In this document: positions 23,509 through 35,625 of the stretch, piece after piece
How the letters are laid out: every line of letters starts with the position of its first letter
How positions within the stretch are numbered: the first letter of the stretch is position 1
Assembly (NCBI GenBank): GCA_019137255.1
Contig: WPDH01000171.1
Location: forward strand, 1 to 64,000
From: Corinectria fuckeliana
Taxonomy: Eukaryota > Ascomycota > Sordariomycetes > Hypocreales > Nectriaceae
Length of the DNA stretch: 64,000 nt
Direction of reading: 5' to 3'
The notes under the pieces: generated by a model
The model's database searches: none
What the model saw: the letters and a program-made list of their open reading frames with translations, nothing else
Told to the model about the DNA's origin: nothing
Translations under genes and position numbers: made by a program

Positions 23509-24956
23509 GCACTGTAACAGCCTGGTTTGGCGATGACAAACATGTTCATCAATAGAATAGAAGATACATGACGTTCAGTTCGGGCAGGGGTTTGTCGCAC
23601 TTGGCGTCGGATTCATGTTCCCTGAACAAATGACTTCAGACTACCACTTGTATGTACTTAGCCTGCCATCAGAGGCTGCATAGAATATACGTGATGCAGT
23701 AGTTAAAAAATACATGATGTTACGAGAGAGGTCGCTAATAGTTTACGACTTATTGCATGATTTACATCAAGCGGGTGCTTGTCTCGGCCAAATACCCTTG
23801 ACCCCCAACATGGGTACTCATTGCGACCCTGCCTGACAAAACAACCTGCCTGAAGAAGGAAATCGTTCCGTTTGGATGAACCCTCCACGACGCAGAGTAG
23901 GAATACACACAGACATGCTGCAGGTTGCACTGGCAAGGGGTTGACGGGTCTCAAGCGGATTCCGCGGTGCCCTCGACTGGCCGCCAAGTAGGTAGCAAGC
24001 ATCTCTCTCGCTTTCCACAAGGATGAATTCTCTCCCGTACAGTCCCCGGCTCTGAATGGCTTGCAGCTGACTGGGCGGTAGTCTAGGTCCTCTAGCCGTG
24101 TCCCGGGACCGCCCCCACATCCCGTTGGACGCCCTTTAGTTGTGGCACCAAGTGGCACAGCGGATTATTCCAGCCTCGATATTCGCCCTCGGGAGCCTGG
24201 TTGTGCTAGTGAAGTTATTGGTTTGCAGTCTTCTGAAGTCTAGGCTGAGGCAGATGGGTAGATGCCACCTGGGAACAACTCCCAAACCCCATAGCGGGGG
24301 ACGCGTGGACACTAACTCAAAGAGTAACTGTAGGGGTCTCATCACATAATCCCCTGCCCCGATGCAGGGTAGGACAAACCTCGCAACCCCAGGGCCAGGG
24401 TCTTCCGAGATGCTACGCAGATGCTGTAGATCCATCTCCTCGGCAGAGCAAAAGGGGACACGGAAACAAGGAAGAGCCCGCGGCACGTCAGGGTTGTATC
24501 CGGATGGCAAGGCCCCGTGTTCAACGCACTGTTCTCTGTAGCTCAACGAGATGCTTGATCTTGGTGACCTGGGTCAGTAAATTGAAGGCGCAAGTGAAGT
24601 GCCATCGCTTTTGCCCCGTCATCACCAGGGTCAGCTGTACTCGGTAGCCCGGGGGTGAGGAGACGACAACGCCATAGACTCCAGTAACGAACAATGACTG
24701 CGCGAGTGAATCCCCGCACAGTCTCATGGGGCCTAGACCGACTGCATCTGCAAGCTTAGCCGAACGCGGGGAACGGAAAATGGGGATCAAGATGGGGACG
24801 ACTGACTACTCTGGCTGAGGTAGCTGTGATACAAAGTCTGTGTTTCCGGCTGTCGTGCTCCCGTACGCCTGTATTGATCTCCGTCCGCGGAGCAACTATT
24901 CCCATTCACGTCTTGATCAGTTGTTCCCCCTCCCATGCTCCAATGCTCTGATCATC
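23509..24956. other. Intergenic with regulator promoter
   Basis: Nearly 1.45 kb between two plus-strand genes. It includes the 3' end of the oxidase gene and the promoter of the regulator. I looked at both strands and found no frame with recognisable protein features. Confidence 0.5.
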
Positions 24957-27845
24957 ATGGATCCGTCGGCTCAGCAACCCCAGAAATCGCCTGGCCAGGG
25001 CCTCTTTCAGTGCTCGGCCTGCCAGCGCACCTTTACCCGCGTCGACCATCTCGCGCGCCACGTGCGAAGTCGTGAGCATCTTCTCTCCAGCCCGACCAGC
25101 ACGTTCCTTGCCAACCCCATCACGCAGATCTGCAGGAACGCCCGTTCCAGTGCCAGACATGTAACAAGACGTTCGGGCGCCCGTATGTCCACTCTCACCT
25201 CGCAGCCGAAGCCCCGCCCTCTCTAACCGCGCTCCAAGAGACCTGCTCAAGAGGCACGCTGCCTGCCACCAAGGAGACGACAAGGGCGGCAAGCGGCAGA
25301 AGCGCCACCACCAGCAAACGCTCAGAGTGTCCCGGGCTTGCAAGTCTTGCGCCTCGGCCAAGCTCAAGTGCGACGATGCGAAGCCTTGTGGGCGGTGTGT
25401 GCGGAGAGGCGTAACCTGCCTCTTTGAGGGGCGCGATGGTGTGAAGGCCTCGAGAAGTGACACTTCACAGTCCGGTTTGTCTTAGTTTCTGTTTCTTACT
25501 CGGGAGCTTTCTTATCGAGATTGGTCACAGAGAATGCCACGTCCCCAATAGCATCGCTGCCGAGCGAGGCCCCAACTATCGGTGCTCTCGTCGACTCCGT
25601 CGAGCAAACGACGACGCTCCTGACGCCAGACTCGATGATTCGACGTAAGCTCCTCTTAGCTTCTTGCCTTCATACATGACAGCACTTTGACGCATTCAAA
25701 AACAGATCAATCCTTTACCTCCCTCGGACTTCCCGCCGCCTCGACCTTCGACCTCCCCGAGCACAACATCTCAGGCTTCCTCAAGGGCGTAATGACACCC
25801 CATCTGCCCGACGACTCCTTCGGCTACGCTGCCCCAGCATGGCCCGATGCCACGCCCGGACTCGGAAACAAGGGCCTTCTGGACTTCACCATCGAGGCCG
25901 GCTTCGACTTCGACGACACCGACTTTGGCTTCATCGACCAACTGTGCAGCGACCCTCACAGCATCGACGCCCAGCAACAGCCGGCGCTCGGAGAGGCCCT
26001 CGACGCCATGGGTCTCGACAGTCCTCGAAGACACGTTGCGCTTGGAGCCGAGGCCTACAAGCGATCTTCACTAAGCGTTTGGGAGCCCACGCTGCAGGAC
26101 TCCTTCGCCGCGGAACTCGAGGACCTGTCGGCGTTGGGAACCGAGCATGGTTCTCCCGATGCCCAATCAACAGCCAGCCAATACTGCCTAAGAGAGCGGC
26201 TAAGCAGACCAGCGCGAGACAAGTTCCTGGGCATGATACTCAACCACTGCCGCCTAGAAAGGTCGCCCTTCGCAATCAAGGCCTTCCCTACCGCGGAGGT
26301 CTTGGACGATCTCATGCAGGGCTTCTTCTCCCACCACCTGTACCAAACGGACTCCTACATCCACGTGCCGTCCTTCCGGCCCAACGAGCAGAGGCCGGAG
26401 CTTCTTGGGGGCATCGTCGCAGCCGGAGCAGTCTTGACGGACATCACCTCGGTGCACAAGCTGGGGTTCGCCATCCAGGAGGCTGTGCGCACGACGCTGC
26501 CCTCCAAGTTCGAGGAGTCAAACGCAAGAACGCGAGAGCTGTGGGCCTTGCAAGCGTTCATGTGCGAGATTGAAGTTGGGCTCTGGAGCGGCATCAAGCG
26601 GAAGACGGAGATAGCGGAGAGCCATCCTCAAATTCTCTACACAGTATGTTTCTTTCGCTCCCTGGAGCGCTGCGACGACTAACGCCATGTCAGATGCTTC
26701 GCCGCGGTGGGAGATTTCGGAGACCCAACACATCCTCTACAGTACCTCACCCCCAAGACACTGGGAAGGCTCTCCACAGCAAGTGGCTGCAATGGGTCGA
26801 GGAAGAAAGCTACAAGCGACTAGCCTTCCACGCCTTCATCATCGACGCCCAAACCAGCATGGCCATGTTCACCAACCCCGTGATCTCCTTCGCCGAGCTC
26901 GCCACGCCGCTGCCAGACTCGCGAGAGCTGTGGCTGGCCGAGGACGCCGAGCAGTGGAAGCGCATCTATCTCGGCAGACCCAGGTCGCAGCACGGCCACC
27001 TTGGTCTGGTCGACTTCCTCCGAGAGCCCATGGAACTCCCGGAGGACTGTGATGTGCACCTCTTCCGCCTTGTAGTCTTGCATGGCATCTGGGGCATCAT
27101 CTGGCAGCACTCGCAGCTACACTCCACTCTCCAACGGCCCGGCTACGCGGACCCTGCTCTTGCGCTTCGACACCAAGATCTCCTCAAGATGCTGCACCGT
27201 TTTCGAATGAATATTTCAGAGTGCCAGGACCCTGCGTCCGAAGAGGCCGCGTTGGTCCTCGAGCTGCTGCACATGTATCTCCACATGTCCCTCGAAGACA
27301 TCGAGCTCTTTGCTGGCAAGGGCGGCCCCGAAGAAGCTCGCCGTGTTCTACCGTCCCTCCAAGACTGGGTCGACGGTCCCCAATCCCGCCAGGCCATATG
27401 GCATGCTGGCCAAGTCATCCGGGCAGCACGCAAGTTCCGCCTCAAGCATATCCGCGGCTTCTTCGCCATCGCCGTCTACCACGCGAGCCTTGCGCTGTGG
27501 GCCTACAGCATCATGTCACTGGCCAGCGGGACACAGCGCGAAGTGGTACTGCAAAGCACGTTGCCCCATTCCGTCTGCCTGGACGGTCCGGACTCTTCGG
27601 CTGTGCAGCGATTCATCACGCTGGGCAAGGGAGTCCCGGGCATTTCGTACCCCCAGGCCGCCGACACAACAACACTGACTCGGGTTCCTCTGTCAAATCA
27701 GGAGGCGGTTATTAGTGCAGTTCTTGAAATCTTTCGAGGCAACTTTCCTTGTAGCCTGCAGGTGGAAACCGCCCCTCCGTTGGTAGAGAACCTAAAGCAA
27801 CTGTTGCAAGATCTTGGGAAGGCGGCTGTGGGTGTTAAGTCATAA
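24957..27845 (+). CDS. Transcription factor with two C2H2 fingers plus Zn2Cys6 cluster
   Basis: A spliced gene for a dual-type fungal regulator. Two C2H2 fingers (C19, C22, H35, H39 and C47, C50, H63, H67) are assembled across short introns, the second intron splitting finger 2. A Zn2Cys6 binuclear cluster follows at C91, C94, C101, C107, C110 and C117. A disordered acidic stretch comes next (FDFDDTDFGFIDQL), then the Fungal_trans regulatory domain (PF04082) through the rest of the protein to 27845. The last intron follows LYT near 26643 and the acceptor joins MLRRGG. The start at 24957 gives the fingers about 18 residues from the N-terminus. Proteins with this combination are annotated in fungi as C6/C2H2 RegA-like. 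Its position at the edge of the HisD-SDR-MFS-FAD group suggests a local regulator, which is inference. Nuclear. Confidence 0.88.
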
Positions 27846-28979
27846 CCAAGCGAATACGCCATGCATTATTTACTTTGAAATGACTGTTACTTTACCTTTC
27901 AAGATACAGTATGAAAGGAAAAGTGACGTAATTTTAGTAAGGACTCCCAATCTACCCATTCGATGGTATGAGCGGGCCTCCGGTTAAGATGAGGTCATTG
28001 TTTGAAGGTGAAGTTGCTGCGTGTGTAAGAAGAACTGGTTTCACGACTTCTTGATAGAAACTTCATGATAGAAACTTTGGAAACTTTGGGTGTTTGTCAT
28101 TGTAAGTACGTGCTGCGTAATGTATAAACTACCCACGGTTATGTACGGTTCAGGATCTACAGCCTCCTATCCAACTGTAGTCCCATTCTCATCCTTGGTA
28201 TGCTCGTAAATTATCAAAACATCAGTCGAGTTCTTATAATCAACGCCGCACTTGTCTGAGAACTCCTTCATTATAGTGTGTAACATTGAGCGTATACTTG
28301 TTATATGCTAATTTAGGGGCCAAAGGCCAATGAGTAGCGGAATTTAAAAGTAAACCTAGGCCTTGAAAAGCTCTTGTAACCGGACATCTGAGAAAATAGA
28401 GACGTAGGAAATTTGAACTAACATGGTTTCTGTGATATGCCTACAAGCTACTCATGTCGTATGATTGACTTATGCTGTCATGAGATGCTATGTGAGTAAT
28501 GGGATCCGCAACGTTTATGACAAGTCCATTTAAGCTGAGTTTCAAGGTTTCTGACAATCGGCCTCTCACTACGTTCATTACGCCATAATTACAAACATAA
28601 AATAATGCCTACCTCAAAAATAAATATAATATTCACAGTAACCAAAATATAGCTCTCGGGCTGAGCTCATCATTTCATTGGGGAACTCCAACGTCTGATA
28701 AAGACGACACAAGTATTTTCAACCAATGCGTCAACAGCCGATTGAAACATAGGATACTAGCTCTGGAAGGAGTTTGGAGGAGAATTAGAAAAGTTTTGTA
28801 GGATTGAAAAGTAGATAGGTCCAGGTTAAATACGAAAACGAACAAAGACTTCAATGGCAATTAAACTAAAGTTGATGACTCAATATGTGATGTAATAATT
28901 ATAATACATTAAGCTCACTCGTAGAAGGATACTAAGGTCTATATCTAACACTTCCCTTCAAAGGGAACCAAGAATCTCT
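27846..28979. other. AT-richer intergenic region
   Basis: About 1.1 kb between converging genes with no supportable gene. Composition is AT-richer than the flanks but lacks the extreme CA/TG loss of the first 1.8 kb. Confidence 0.5.
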
Positions 28980-29414
28980 CTAAGGGAGGGCAGCAGGGGT
29001 GTAAGACTGGTCAGGCTTGACAACCTTGCCACCAGCCAGCTGCTTATCGGTGTAGGCAGGGTAGATGATGTGCTTGCCGGTGCTCACAACTGACATGGTG
29101 GTGAATCCCTTATCAGCACCAAACTGACCGCTCCAGCCAGAGGTGATCTGGAAGTTGCCGCACTTGGAGGGGCCGCCGTTGATCTGGGAGGCGTTGGCGC
29201 CGCTGACGACGTACTTGCAGGCGGTGGCGGTGCCGCTGCCGGGGAAGATCTTGAAGTTCCAGGTGCAGGTGGTGTCGGCGGCGTTGCAGACGCGGTTGAG
29301 GCTCTGGATGGTCCACTGGCTACCGGCAGTCATCATAGACATGACCTCGGCGGCGGGAGCGGCCATGGCGCCGGTGGCGGACAGGATGGCGATGAGGGGA
29401 GCGGTGAACTTCAT
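28980..29414 (-). CDS. Small secreted cysteine-containing protein
   Basis: An intronless gene for 144 residues. The first 18 or so residues form a classical signal peptide (MKFTAPLIAILSATGAMA) with cleavage after Ala. The mature protein has four cysteines (around residues 43, 50, 66 and 85) and motifs WTIQSLNRVCN, SGWSGQFG and a PAYTDKQL segment. I recognise this arrangement as a widespread small secreted protein family of Sordariomycetes without an assigned function. Four cysteines would allow two disulfides. It lies alone between two long gene-poor gaps, which is common for effector-type genes. An effector role is only a possibility. The transcript leader upstream (29415-29600) is rich in CAAC/TTCA repeats. 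Confidence 0.8.
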   Translation of the reverse strand: MKFTAPLIAILSATGAMAAPAAEVMSMMTAGSQWTIQSLNRVCNAADTTCTWNFKIFPGSGTATACKYVVSGANASQINGGPSKCGNFQITSGWSGQFGADKGFTTMSVVSTGKHIIYPAYTDKQLAGGKVVKPDQSYTPAALP

Positions 29415-32400
29415 GTTGACGGTTGGGGTTGTTGAGACTATGTGGATGTGAGCGTTTGTTCAATGGGGCTGGGTTGGAGTTTTGGTACTGACCTGAAGGG
29501 TGTGAGGTTAAAAGGTTGAAGGTTGAAGTGTTGATGAGGTGGAAGATGAGAGTGGTTGTTGGTGAGGATGAGAATAACTGTTTGACGTCCCAAAGCTCTT
29601 CTTATATAGATGGATGCGCTGCACGAAGTAAAGCAAATGACCATGTATTTTTAGCCCCAGATCAATGACTTCATTGCTATACGGACCGTCGGCTTCCTAC
29701 GCCAAGTCCCTCAAGGGTCTAAGCCGACGGTCAGCTCACCATCAGCTCGCCTCCGCCGGGCCCGTATCCGACAGTGGTCCCAAACTTCGACTAACCATGC
29801 CACTAGGGACGGCAGAATTCCGTGGAATGTGCGGGGTGGAAAGTAAAAGCCGGGCACTGGGGCGCATCATCACCGAGAGATGAGTCCGAGTAATTCTTCC
29901 GGCTGCCAGTCCAGCGCATTCCAGACTGTGAGGCAAAAGATCCTTGTCGTCGGCAATCCACCTCTGGCCCGACAGAGTTTAGCATGGATCGCTGCCACCT
30001 ATCATGAGCTCTTCTATTTTTACGCTTCCCCATAACGCATTCCCCCGTCATCATACCACGCTCAAAGGGGTTAAAATGGTTGACTTGCCACGGGGGCGAT
30101 ACGAGCTGACTGAGCTGACGGAACGTTGCTTGTCGTATCCCTTCACCCAGCCGACTCGCAGTCCGCCTTTTGAGCACGGCCACCTCGTAATTGAGCGAGC
30201 TATTAGCGATCCGAACCATCGTCCTGTCAATCTATGCCTCTTGTTCAAGTTAGACTCGATGTCAGGCGCAAATAAGTAAGTGATTCTTCGGTTACTCGGC
30301 ACGGGGCCATCAGTGACCTGCATCCCGCGAAGGATGGGAGAACATGTCAACGAGTAGAATAAACACGAGCTGCCTTGCAAGTCGACAGTTTCCAGTTGCT
30401 AGTTAGCTATACGGGTAAAACTAGTCGGGCGTAACAGTGGAAACAATGCCGCCCGACACCGCCGAGAAAACTCGTATCCTGTGGCAATAGGGTCACCCTT
30501 TGCCATTTATTAGACGACAAAAATGAAATTAAACTTGGGACGAATGTTGCATGGCTTGCATCACGTTAGAAACTCGGAATTTATACACGGTATTTGGCCT
30601 GGCTAAGTATCTGATCGAGTTAAAGACGGTCCCACTTTGTTGAATGTACATCGCATTGCATTACCGTGATTGAACATGCCACTTTTGATGTGCGTTTAGT
30701 GTGATATTATGGCTATATCTTTGTGATCGCCAAGAGCTTGATGGTGCAAAGAATGACGGCATCAAAAATTGAGAAACATGTCGGCCGGTGGAAACGTGTG
30801 ACATGCAGTGGGGTGCATGGTGATAACTCAATCAAGTATTGATTTACCAAGATCCCCACAATTGACCCAATTAAGCATGCATCTCATCACGATTGAGATC
30901 AAAAGGCTCGTATGATTTCTCCCTTACTATGTACGTCGTTAATGAAGCGCAATATCCAAAGGCAGGGAGATCAATACTCCCCACCCCCTCGTTTCTTTTT
31001 TAAACGAGAAGTAGTTCTGCCGACCCCTTATCCGAAACACGACGAGAAATTACTCCACAAGTTGAGGAACTGAGTTGAATTGTGAAGGATGTATACTCAC
31101 GCGTAGGAAATATTGTGCCTGCACCTACCTTTGCGGGCTATGTTATTCCTCTCATCTTGACGTACTTCCGTCATTAAGAACGGTGATTTGGGGTGTTAGA
31201 GCCGTGACTACCGGACAGAACAGCTTGGTAGAAAACGGTAGCGTAGTAGCTCAGAGTATATATTAAAACCCGACTAGCATTGCTGGTACCCTAAACGAAA
31301 CAGACATATAAAAACCAAGTCGTTAACATTCCTAGTCGCTGAGCTTCGATGTGCAGGGTAGCTACATCGCTTTCCACCACCTAACCATCTAAGTTCCAGG
31401 AGGATATTATGGTCCTTAACAGGGTGACAACTCAAATCGCCGTCAAACATAGTTGGATAGTCTTTTGTGCGCACTGAACAAAAACAAAGCTGACCCAATT
31501 TTGCCAACTCACCTTACCAACCCACGTCACTATAAGTATCATCGCCACACCTAAAGATTTCTCAAAATCATCTTCATCTATCATGCCGGAACCTACACCC
31601 TCTTGAGGTTTGAAGTAGGGGGCTACACCGCCGAGATGTTCCACCAGTATGTTGAGTAGAGCGAGGCCGCAGAGCCAAGCCCGCTGAGACACGCAAAGAT
31701 GGCGGCTGTGTTTAGGGCTATGACGGGTCAGTTTGCAGCGACAGATAGACTTAACTGGGATAGCTTGACACGGCCGCAGTGGCCCGAGAGCTCCCAGTTA
31801 TAAACAGCCCTGCCTATTGCCCAGATGGCCGTGATCCATCCCCAGCCTCGGCCCTGATTCTAAACGGTCTTCTTACCGTCGGGAATAAACGACGTATTAT
31901 TGTGCGTTGTACTCCATTAAGACTGGGCGCTCAGCTTGTTGTGGTGGATGAAGTCATCATACGTAAGGCACTGCCTTTTCAACAGACAGCAACACCAACG
32001 AGCAATTTGTACAACCGGGACAACAAGACCCTGTTCGTACCTGGATTCCAACGTGCGATGCTGAGTTGGCACTGCTGGCATCATGTTGAACAGCGCTTAG
32101 GCGCTAATAGTCCTGATCAGCAGGCGGCTTTCATGCGCAGACCAGGCACAGTACGTCAACTGCTTTGCAAATTTGGTTGAGAATCTCAACTTTGAGACTA
32201 GCTCAGGACATACGCAATAAGCTTAATGCTGAGTGCCTCCGGGCTGGCAATCTTGGATGAAGCATCCTCGCTTGGACCCAAAGCCACGAAAGATACTCCG
32301 TACCTTGAAGCTTTATGTATGCAAGGGTCTTACACACCAGTTCTTCTGACATAATCTCGCAACGGTAATAGTTGACATTGGCTCTAACTGAAGTCTGCTG

Positions 32401-32470
32401 GAACATAACTGGAAGCGACACAGCTTGGGAGCCACGGCCTGCCTCTCATTATTACCTCTCCTACTCCAGC
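29415..32470. other. 3-kb gene-poor region
   Basis: No gene can be supported over about 3 kb. Frames of 60-140 codons occur (for example 31779-32180 plus and 31432-31692 minus) but show no family features, codon pattern or splice context. A possible decayed membrane-protein fragment at 31432-31692 is too weak to call. No tandem repeat or inverted repeat is evident. Confidence 0.45.
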
Positions 32471-33358
32471 TCATTCCCGCCACCTCACCGCCCAATTCCC
32501 TTTGGCGTAGCTCGGCTCCACCACGTTCCCATGCATAACGGCTTCACACTTGAGTCTCTCTTCATTCCCGTCACCAGAGCTCCCTTGCACAAGAAACCCA
32601 AAGACAACGCCTCTCCTGGCCGCCGACCTCACCATCTCCCTCTCCTTGGCCTCCTTTTGCCCCTGTATTCTCTTTTCTTTCGACTCAGGTGTCTCCTGAG
32701 CATGCTCCGCCCGGCCCTTTTCTCCACCAACGCTGCCGTTCACCTCGGACACTGCTTGCGAGGGCCGTGTTCTCCTGCCGCTGCGGACTGGCTTGCGGCC
32801 TGTGGGACCGTAATCTGGGCTGCGGGAGGCCGGTGCTCCCTGGAGGATTTCCGCGACGCTGACGTCACCGTCAAAGGCCTCCTCAGATGCATGTGAAACT
32901 GTCCGTTCTTCGCCAGCTCTGCTCGTGTTGTCTTCTGCGGGTTCCCCTTCGCCGGCCTTGTCCTTCTTCTCGGTGGCACCCCTTTCGCAGCCGGGTCCAT
33001 GTCCAAACACGTGTGCCTGGACCGCGTCGCACGAAACCAGTACCCGGCCGTCGCCTTTGATCTTCGGAAGGCTCTTGTCGGCCGGAGCATCCTCCTCGGC
33101 GTTCAAGAACCGGGCAAAGGCCTTCTCGATCTCCCGGTCCAGCTTTCCCGGCTTGTGACTCCGACAACGCGACGAGCAGTATTTCGCAGTCGTCTGGGCT
33201 CCCTTGTCCGTGCCCTTGCTGGCCTCTGCCTTTCGTGAGCTGATGACGCGACCGCACGACTTGCAGTACGGAGTAGACGCGCCATCGGGAAGCAGGTAGT
33301 ATGGTGCCGGCGTCGCCTGGTGCTTGGAAGGCCGCGACCACGAGTCCATCCAGCTCAT
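32471..33358 (-). CDS. Conserved ascomycete protein with paired CxxC motif
   Basis: Single exon, 295 residues when started at 33358. That ATG is preferred because it begins a block (MSWMDSWSRPSK) I recognise from uncharacterised ascomycete proteins, and the upstream extension is not conserved. A zinc-binding-type pair is present: CKSCG near residues 31-35 and YCSSRCRSHKPGK near 60-72. The middle and C-terminus are charged and low in complexity (rich in E, K, R, G), probably disordered. A short conserved patch near the end (VVFGFLVQG) precedes the basic tail. No signal peptide or membrane span. The paired cysteines suggest nucleic-acid or protein binding. No function can be named. Confidence 0.75.
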   Translation of the reverse strand: MSWMDSWSRPSKHQATPAPYYLLPDGASTPYCKSCGRVISSRKAEASKGTDKGAQTTAKYCSSRCRSHKPGKLDREIEKAFARFLNAEEDAPADKSLPKIKGDGRVLVSCDAVQAHVFGHGPGCERGATEKKDKAGEGEPAEDNTSRAGEERTVSHASEEAFDGDVSVAEILQGAPASRSPDYGPTGRKPVRSGRRTRPSQAVSEVNGSVGGEKGRAEHAQETPESKEKRIQGQKEAKEREMVRSAARRGVVFGFLVQGSSGDGNEERLKCEAVMHGNVVEPSYAKGNWAVRWRE

Positions 33359-33630
33359 CTTGGGAGTTCTGCCTTGGAGCCGAAGGGTGATGGGTGAGAC
33401 GGAAATGCTTTGGCGGGCTGTGGTGGAAAAGCAGGTGAGGTGCAAGATTCGGAATCTCGGCAAGATCATTCTTCGTTGTTCGTTGTTGCGGGACAGTTCA
33501 CCAGCGGGAAATGATGCACGCCTGTTGAGATGGGTTGGTCTAGCTTACGTCATTGAAGCGGCTAATTAGCCACTTGTGGCTGCGGGCCATTTTATGACTG
33601 AACTAGGTTTAAGCAGGAGTCAAGCAGGCT

Positions 33631-34763
33631 TCAGATTAAAGAAGCTCCAAGATGCCCTCCACATCGCCGAGAAGTGGGTACAAGACTTGGGCACTGGAAC
33701 CAGATGGGTCTCGGCGCATACGACTGTTCAATCCAACCAAGACACAGACCGAGCAGCCAAAAAAGCCACGGGATGGAGAGGAGATGGCACGCCGGGGCCC
33801 AAGGCAGCAGAGCCAGAACTGACTCGGATCCTTGGGCAGGCAGCCAAAAGTAGGTAGAGGTTGCGGACAGAAAAGCGGCAAATCTGGGGACATCTGCACA
33901 CTGTTTCCAGAAGCGTCTCAGTAAGCCTGATGCAGTGATATTCAAGTCTCGGGGATTAGTCGAACAGCAAGGAAGACAGGCGCTGCCTTGCCTCCGCAGC
34001 ATCCCAGACACCATGTCATTGTGCTGGAAGAGGAGAGTTGCCATTTGCAATTCGGCCAACGCCACGTACCACTCATCAGCAGTCTGATACGTGGTGCCTT
34101 CGGGAGGAAAGATGGATCTAGGGATGTTGGAAAGTTGAACCATGTTGTTCATATTGAGAGTCATGGGTCGCCCCTGTACACTGTAGGATCCAGGGCCTGT
34201 CTCGACGAGAGCTCCGATGCGCGGAAAAGTAGGTTGTGCAAGTTGTAGGACACACCGTGCCATTTTAACGTACAAGCTCTTGAGCTTCGTTTCAGAGATA
34301 TCGGGATTCAAGACAGGTGTGTCATTAGGATCATCGCGGGGGGTCTCTAGGGCCTGGCCCATCCCTCGTCGGGACCCGAGGTCTTCAATAATGATGAACG
34401 GCCCGATGTCGGGATCAACACCATGGTAGAAGGCCTTTGGAACCGGGAGTTGAGTATGTTGACTGATACACGCTGCCGTCGCGGCTTCTGCAACTGTTTC
34501 TCCTCAGGAAACACGATCTGGTCCGGACAGGGCAGGCGAACGAGAACGTTCGCAGAAAGGCCCTCAACCTGAATGGAATATAGCACGTTGAAGCCGCCGA
34601 TGATCAATGGGGTGACAAAGGTTGCGGGTTTTCCGAATATTCTCTCGGCAAAAGATTCAATTTTGCGGCATGTGGATGACAATCGGACTTGCTTCATCGC
34701 TTTCTCCCAGAGCTCATCGGTCCAGTCCCAAGAAAGGTTGTCAGAGTCCTGTCGAGCTGTCAT
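33631..34763 (-). pseudogene. Aminoglycoside-phosphotransferase-like kinase, frameshifted
   Basis: The N-terminal part (start 34763) reads like the fungal APH/choline-kinase-like family: a WDWTDELWEKA opening, a GGFNVLYSI nucleotide-binding glycine strand, then VLVRLPCP and FPEEK. Just after this, near 34490-34505, the reading frame must shift by one base to continue into AEAATAACISQHTQLPVPK and the downstream DLGSRRGMGQ segment. One A missing from an AAA run would explain it. The second frame stays open to 33631 through a QHNDMV motif. The last 120 residues after it do not resemble the family, and the expected catalytic HxD...D kinase loop is not found. It looks like a frameshifted gene with a replaced 3' part. 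Small-molecule kinase ancestry is likely; activity is doubtful. Confidence 0.6.
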
Positions 34764-35625
34764 TGTGGATGGAATGCGGGCGGATGGGAGGTGCTAAGGA
34801 ACGCTCAGAGACGAGACGGATGAGATGAAGCAGGAGGGATCGAATGTGAAGGACGTGGTAAAGCGAGGGACACAAGCGACGACCAAATATTTGTGGCCTC
34901 ACTGCTGCCTTGGGCGTGGCGCAAAGCTGAAACGTAGTTGTTGGTTCTAAATTCGATCCTAAAAGGTTGGTGAGTTGGCGAAGTAGGCCTAACCTGTTGA
35001 CAGACCAGGGGTTGTCGGCTGTTGCATCGGCCGGTCGCGACGAAGCTAGCCATGTTCAATTCCGGACAGACCAGCCGCGACAGGCGTAGGAACAAGAAAC
35101 AAGCAGCCCTGGCCTGCCACTGGTTCTCAGTCGAGCTGCACTGCAAACAAGCTACGACTAGAGTCAAGTTGGAAATAGAGTAGCCCCTGGTTTTATGGCA
35201 TGGCAAGTCCCTCCAGCACTGCGGTTAGCCGTTATCAGAGACAATCTTGAATCCATTTCTGTTGAAGGTGCCTGGCATACGTAGTAGAACAAATGATGCC
35301 AGAGGAAGGGATGAAGTGGACCTTCGTTTTAACGTACCAAACTTGGGAGTATTCCAACATGGGGGTGAGGGTTACGTCAGAGATTCTTACAGGGCGAGTG
35401 GCAGTCTGGTCACATTAAACCGCTAGCAGATGGATGCGAGGTTCCGATTGAATATGAGTCTCTTTGGGCGACGGAATATCACAGACCATCTCTAATGTGA
35501 CGACTGCTGTTGAGGGTGGATCATTGCAGCTCGCTCCTAGAAGCGAATTAATATCTGCCATTGCCTGGATCATCACGGCCAACCTTCCTTATCCTGGAAC
35601 ATGCTATTTCCGCCAAGATACGCCA
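34764..35625. other. Intergenic
   Basis: Holds the upstream region of the APH-like gene and the 3' flank of the next gene. No gene or repeat seen. Confidence 0.45.

Noticed and set aside
31432..32180. Possible degraded transporter or other gene in the gene-poor gap.
   Set aside because: Fragments are too short, on opposite strands, and match no family I can name.
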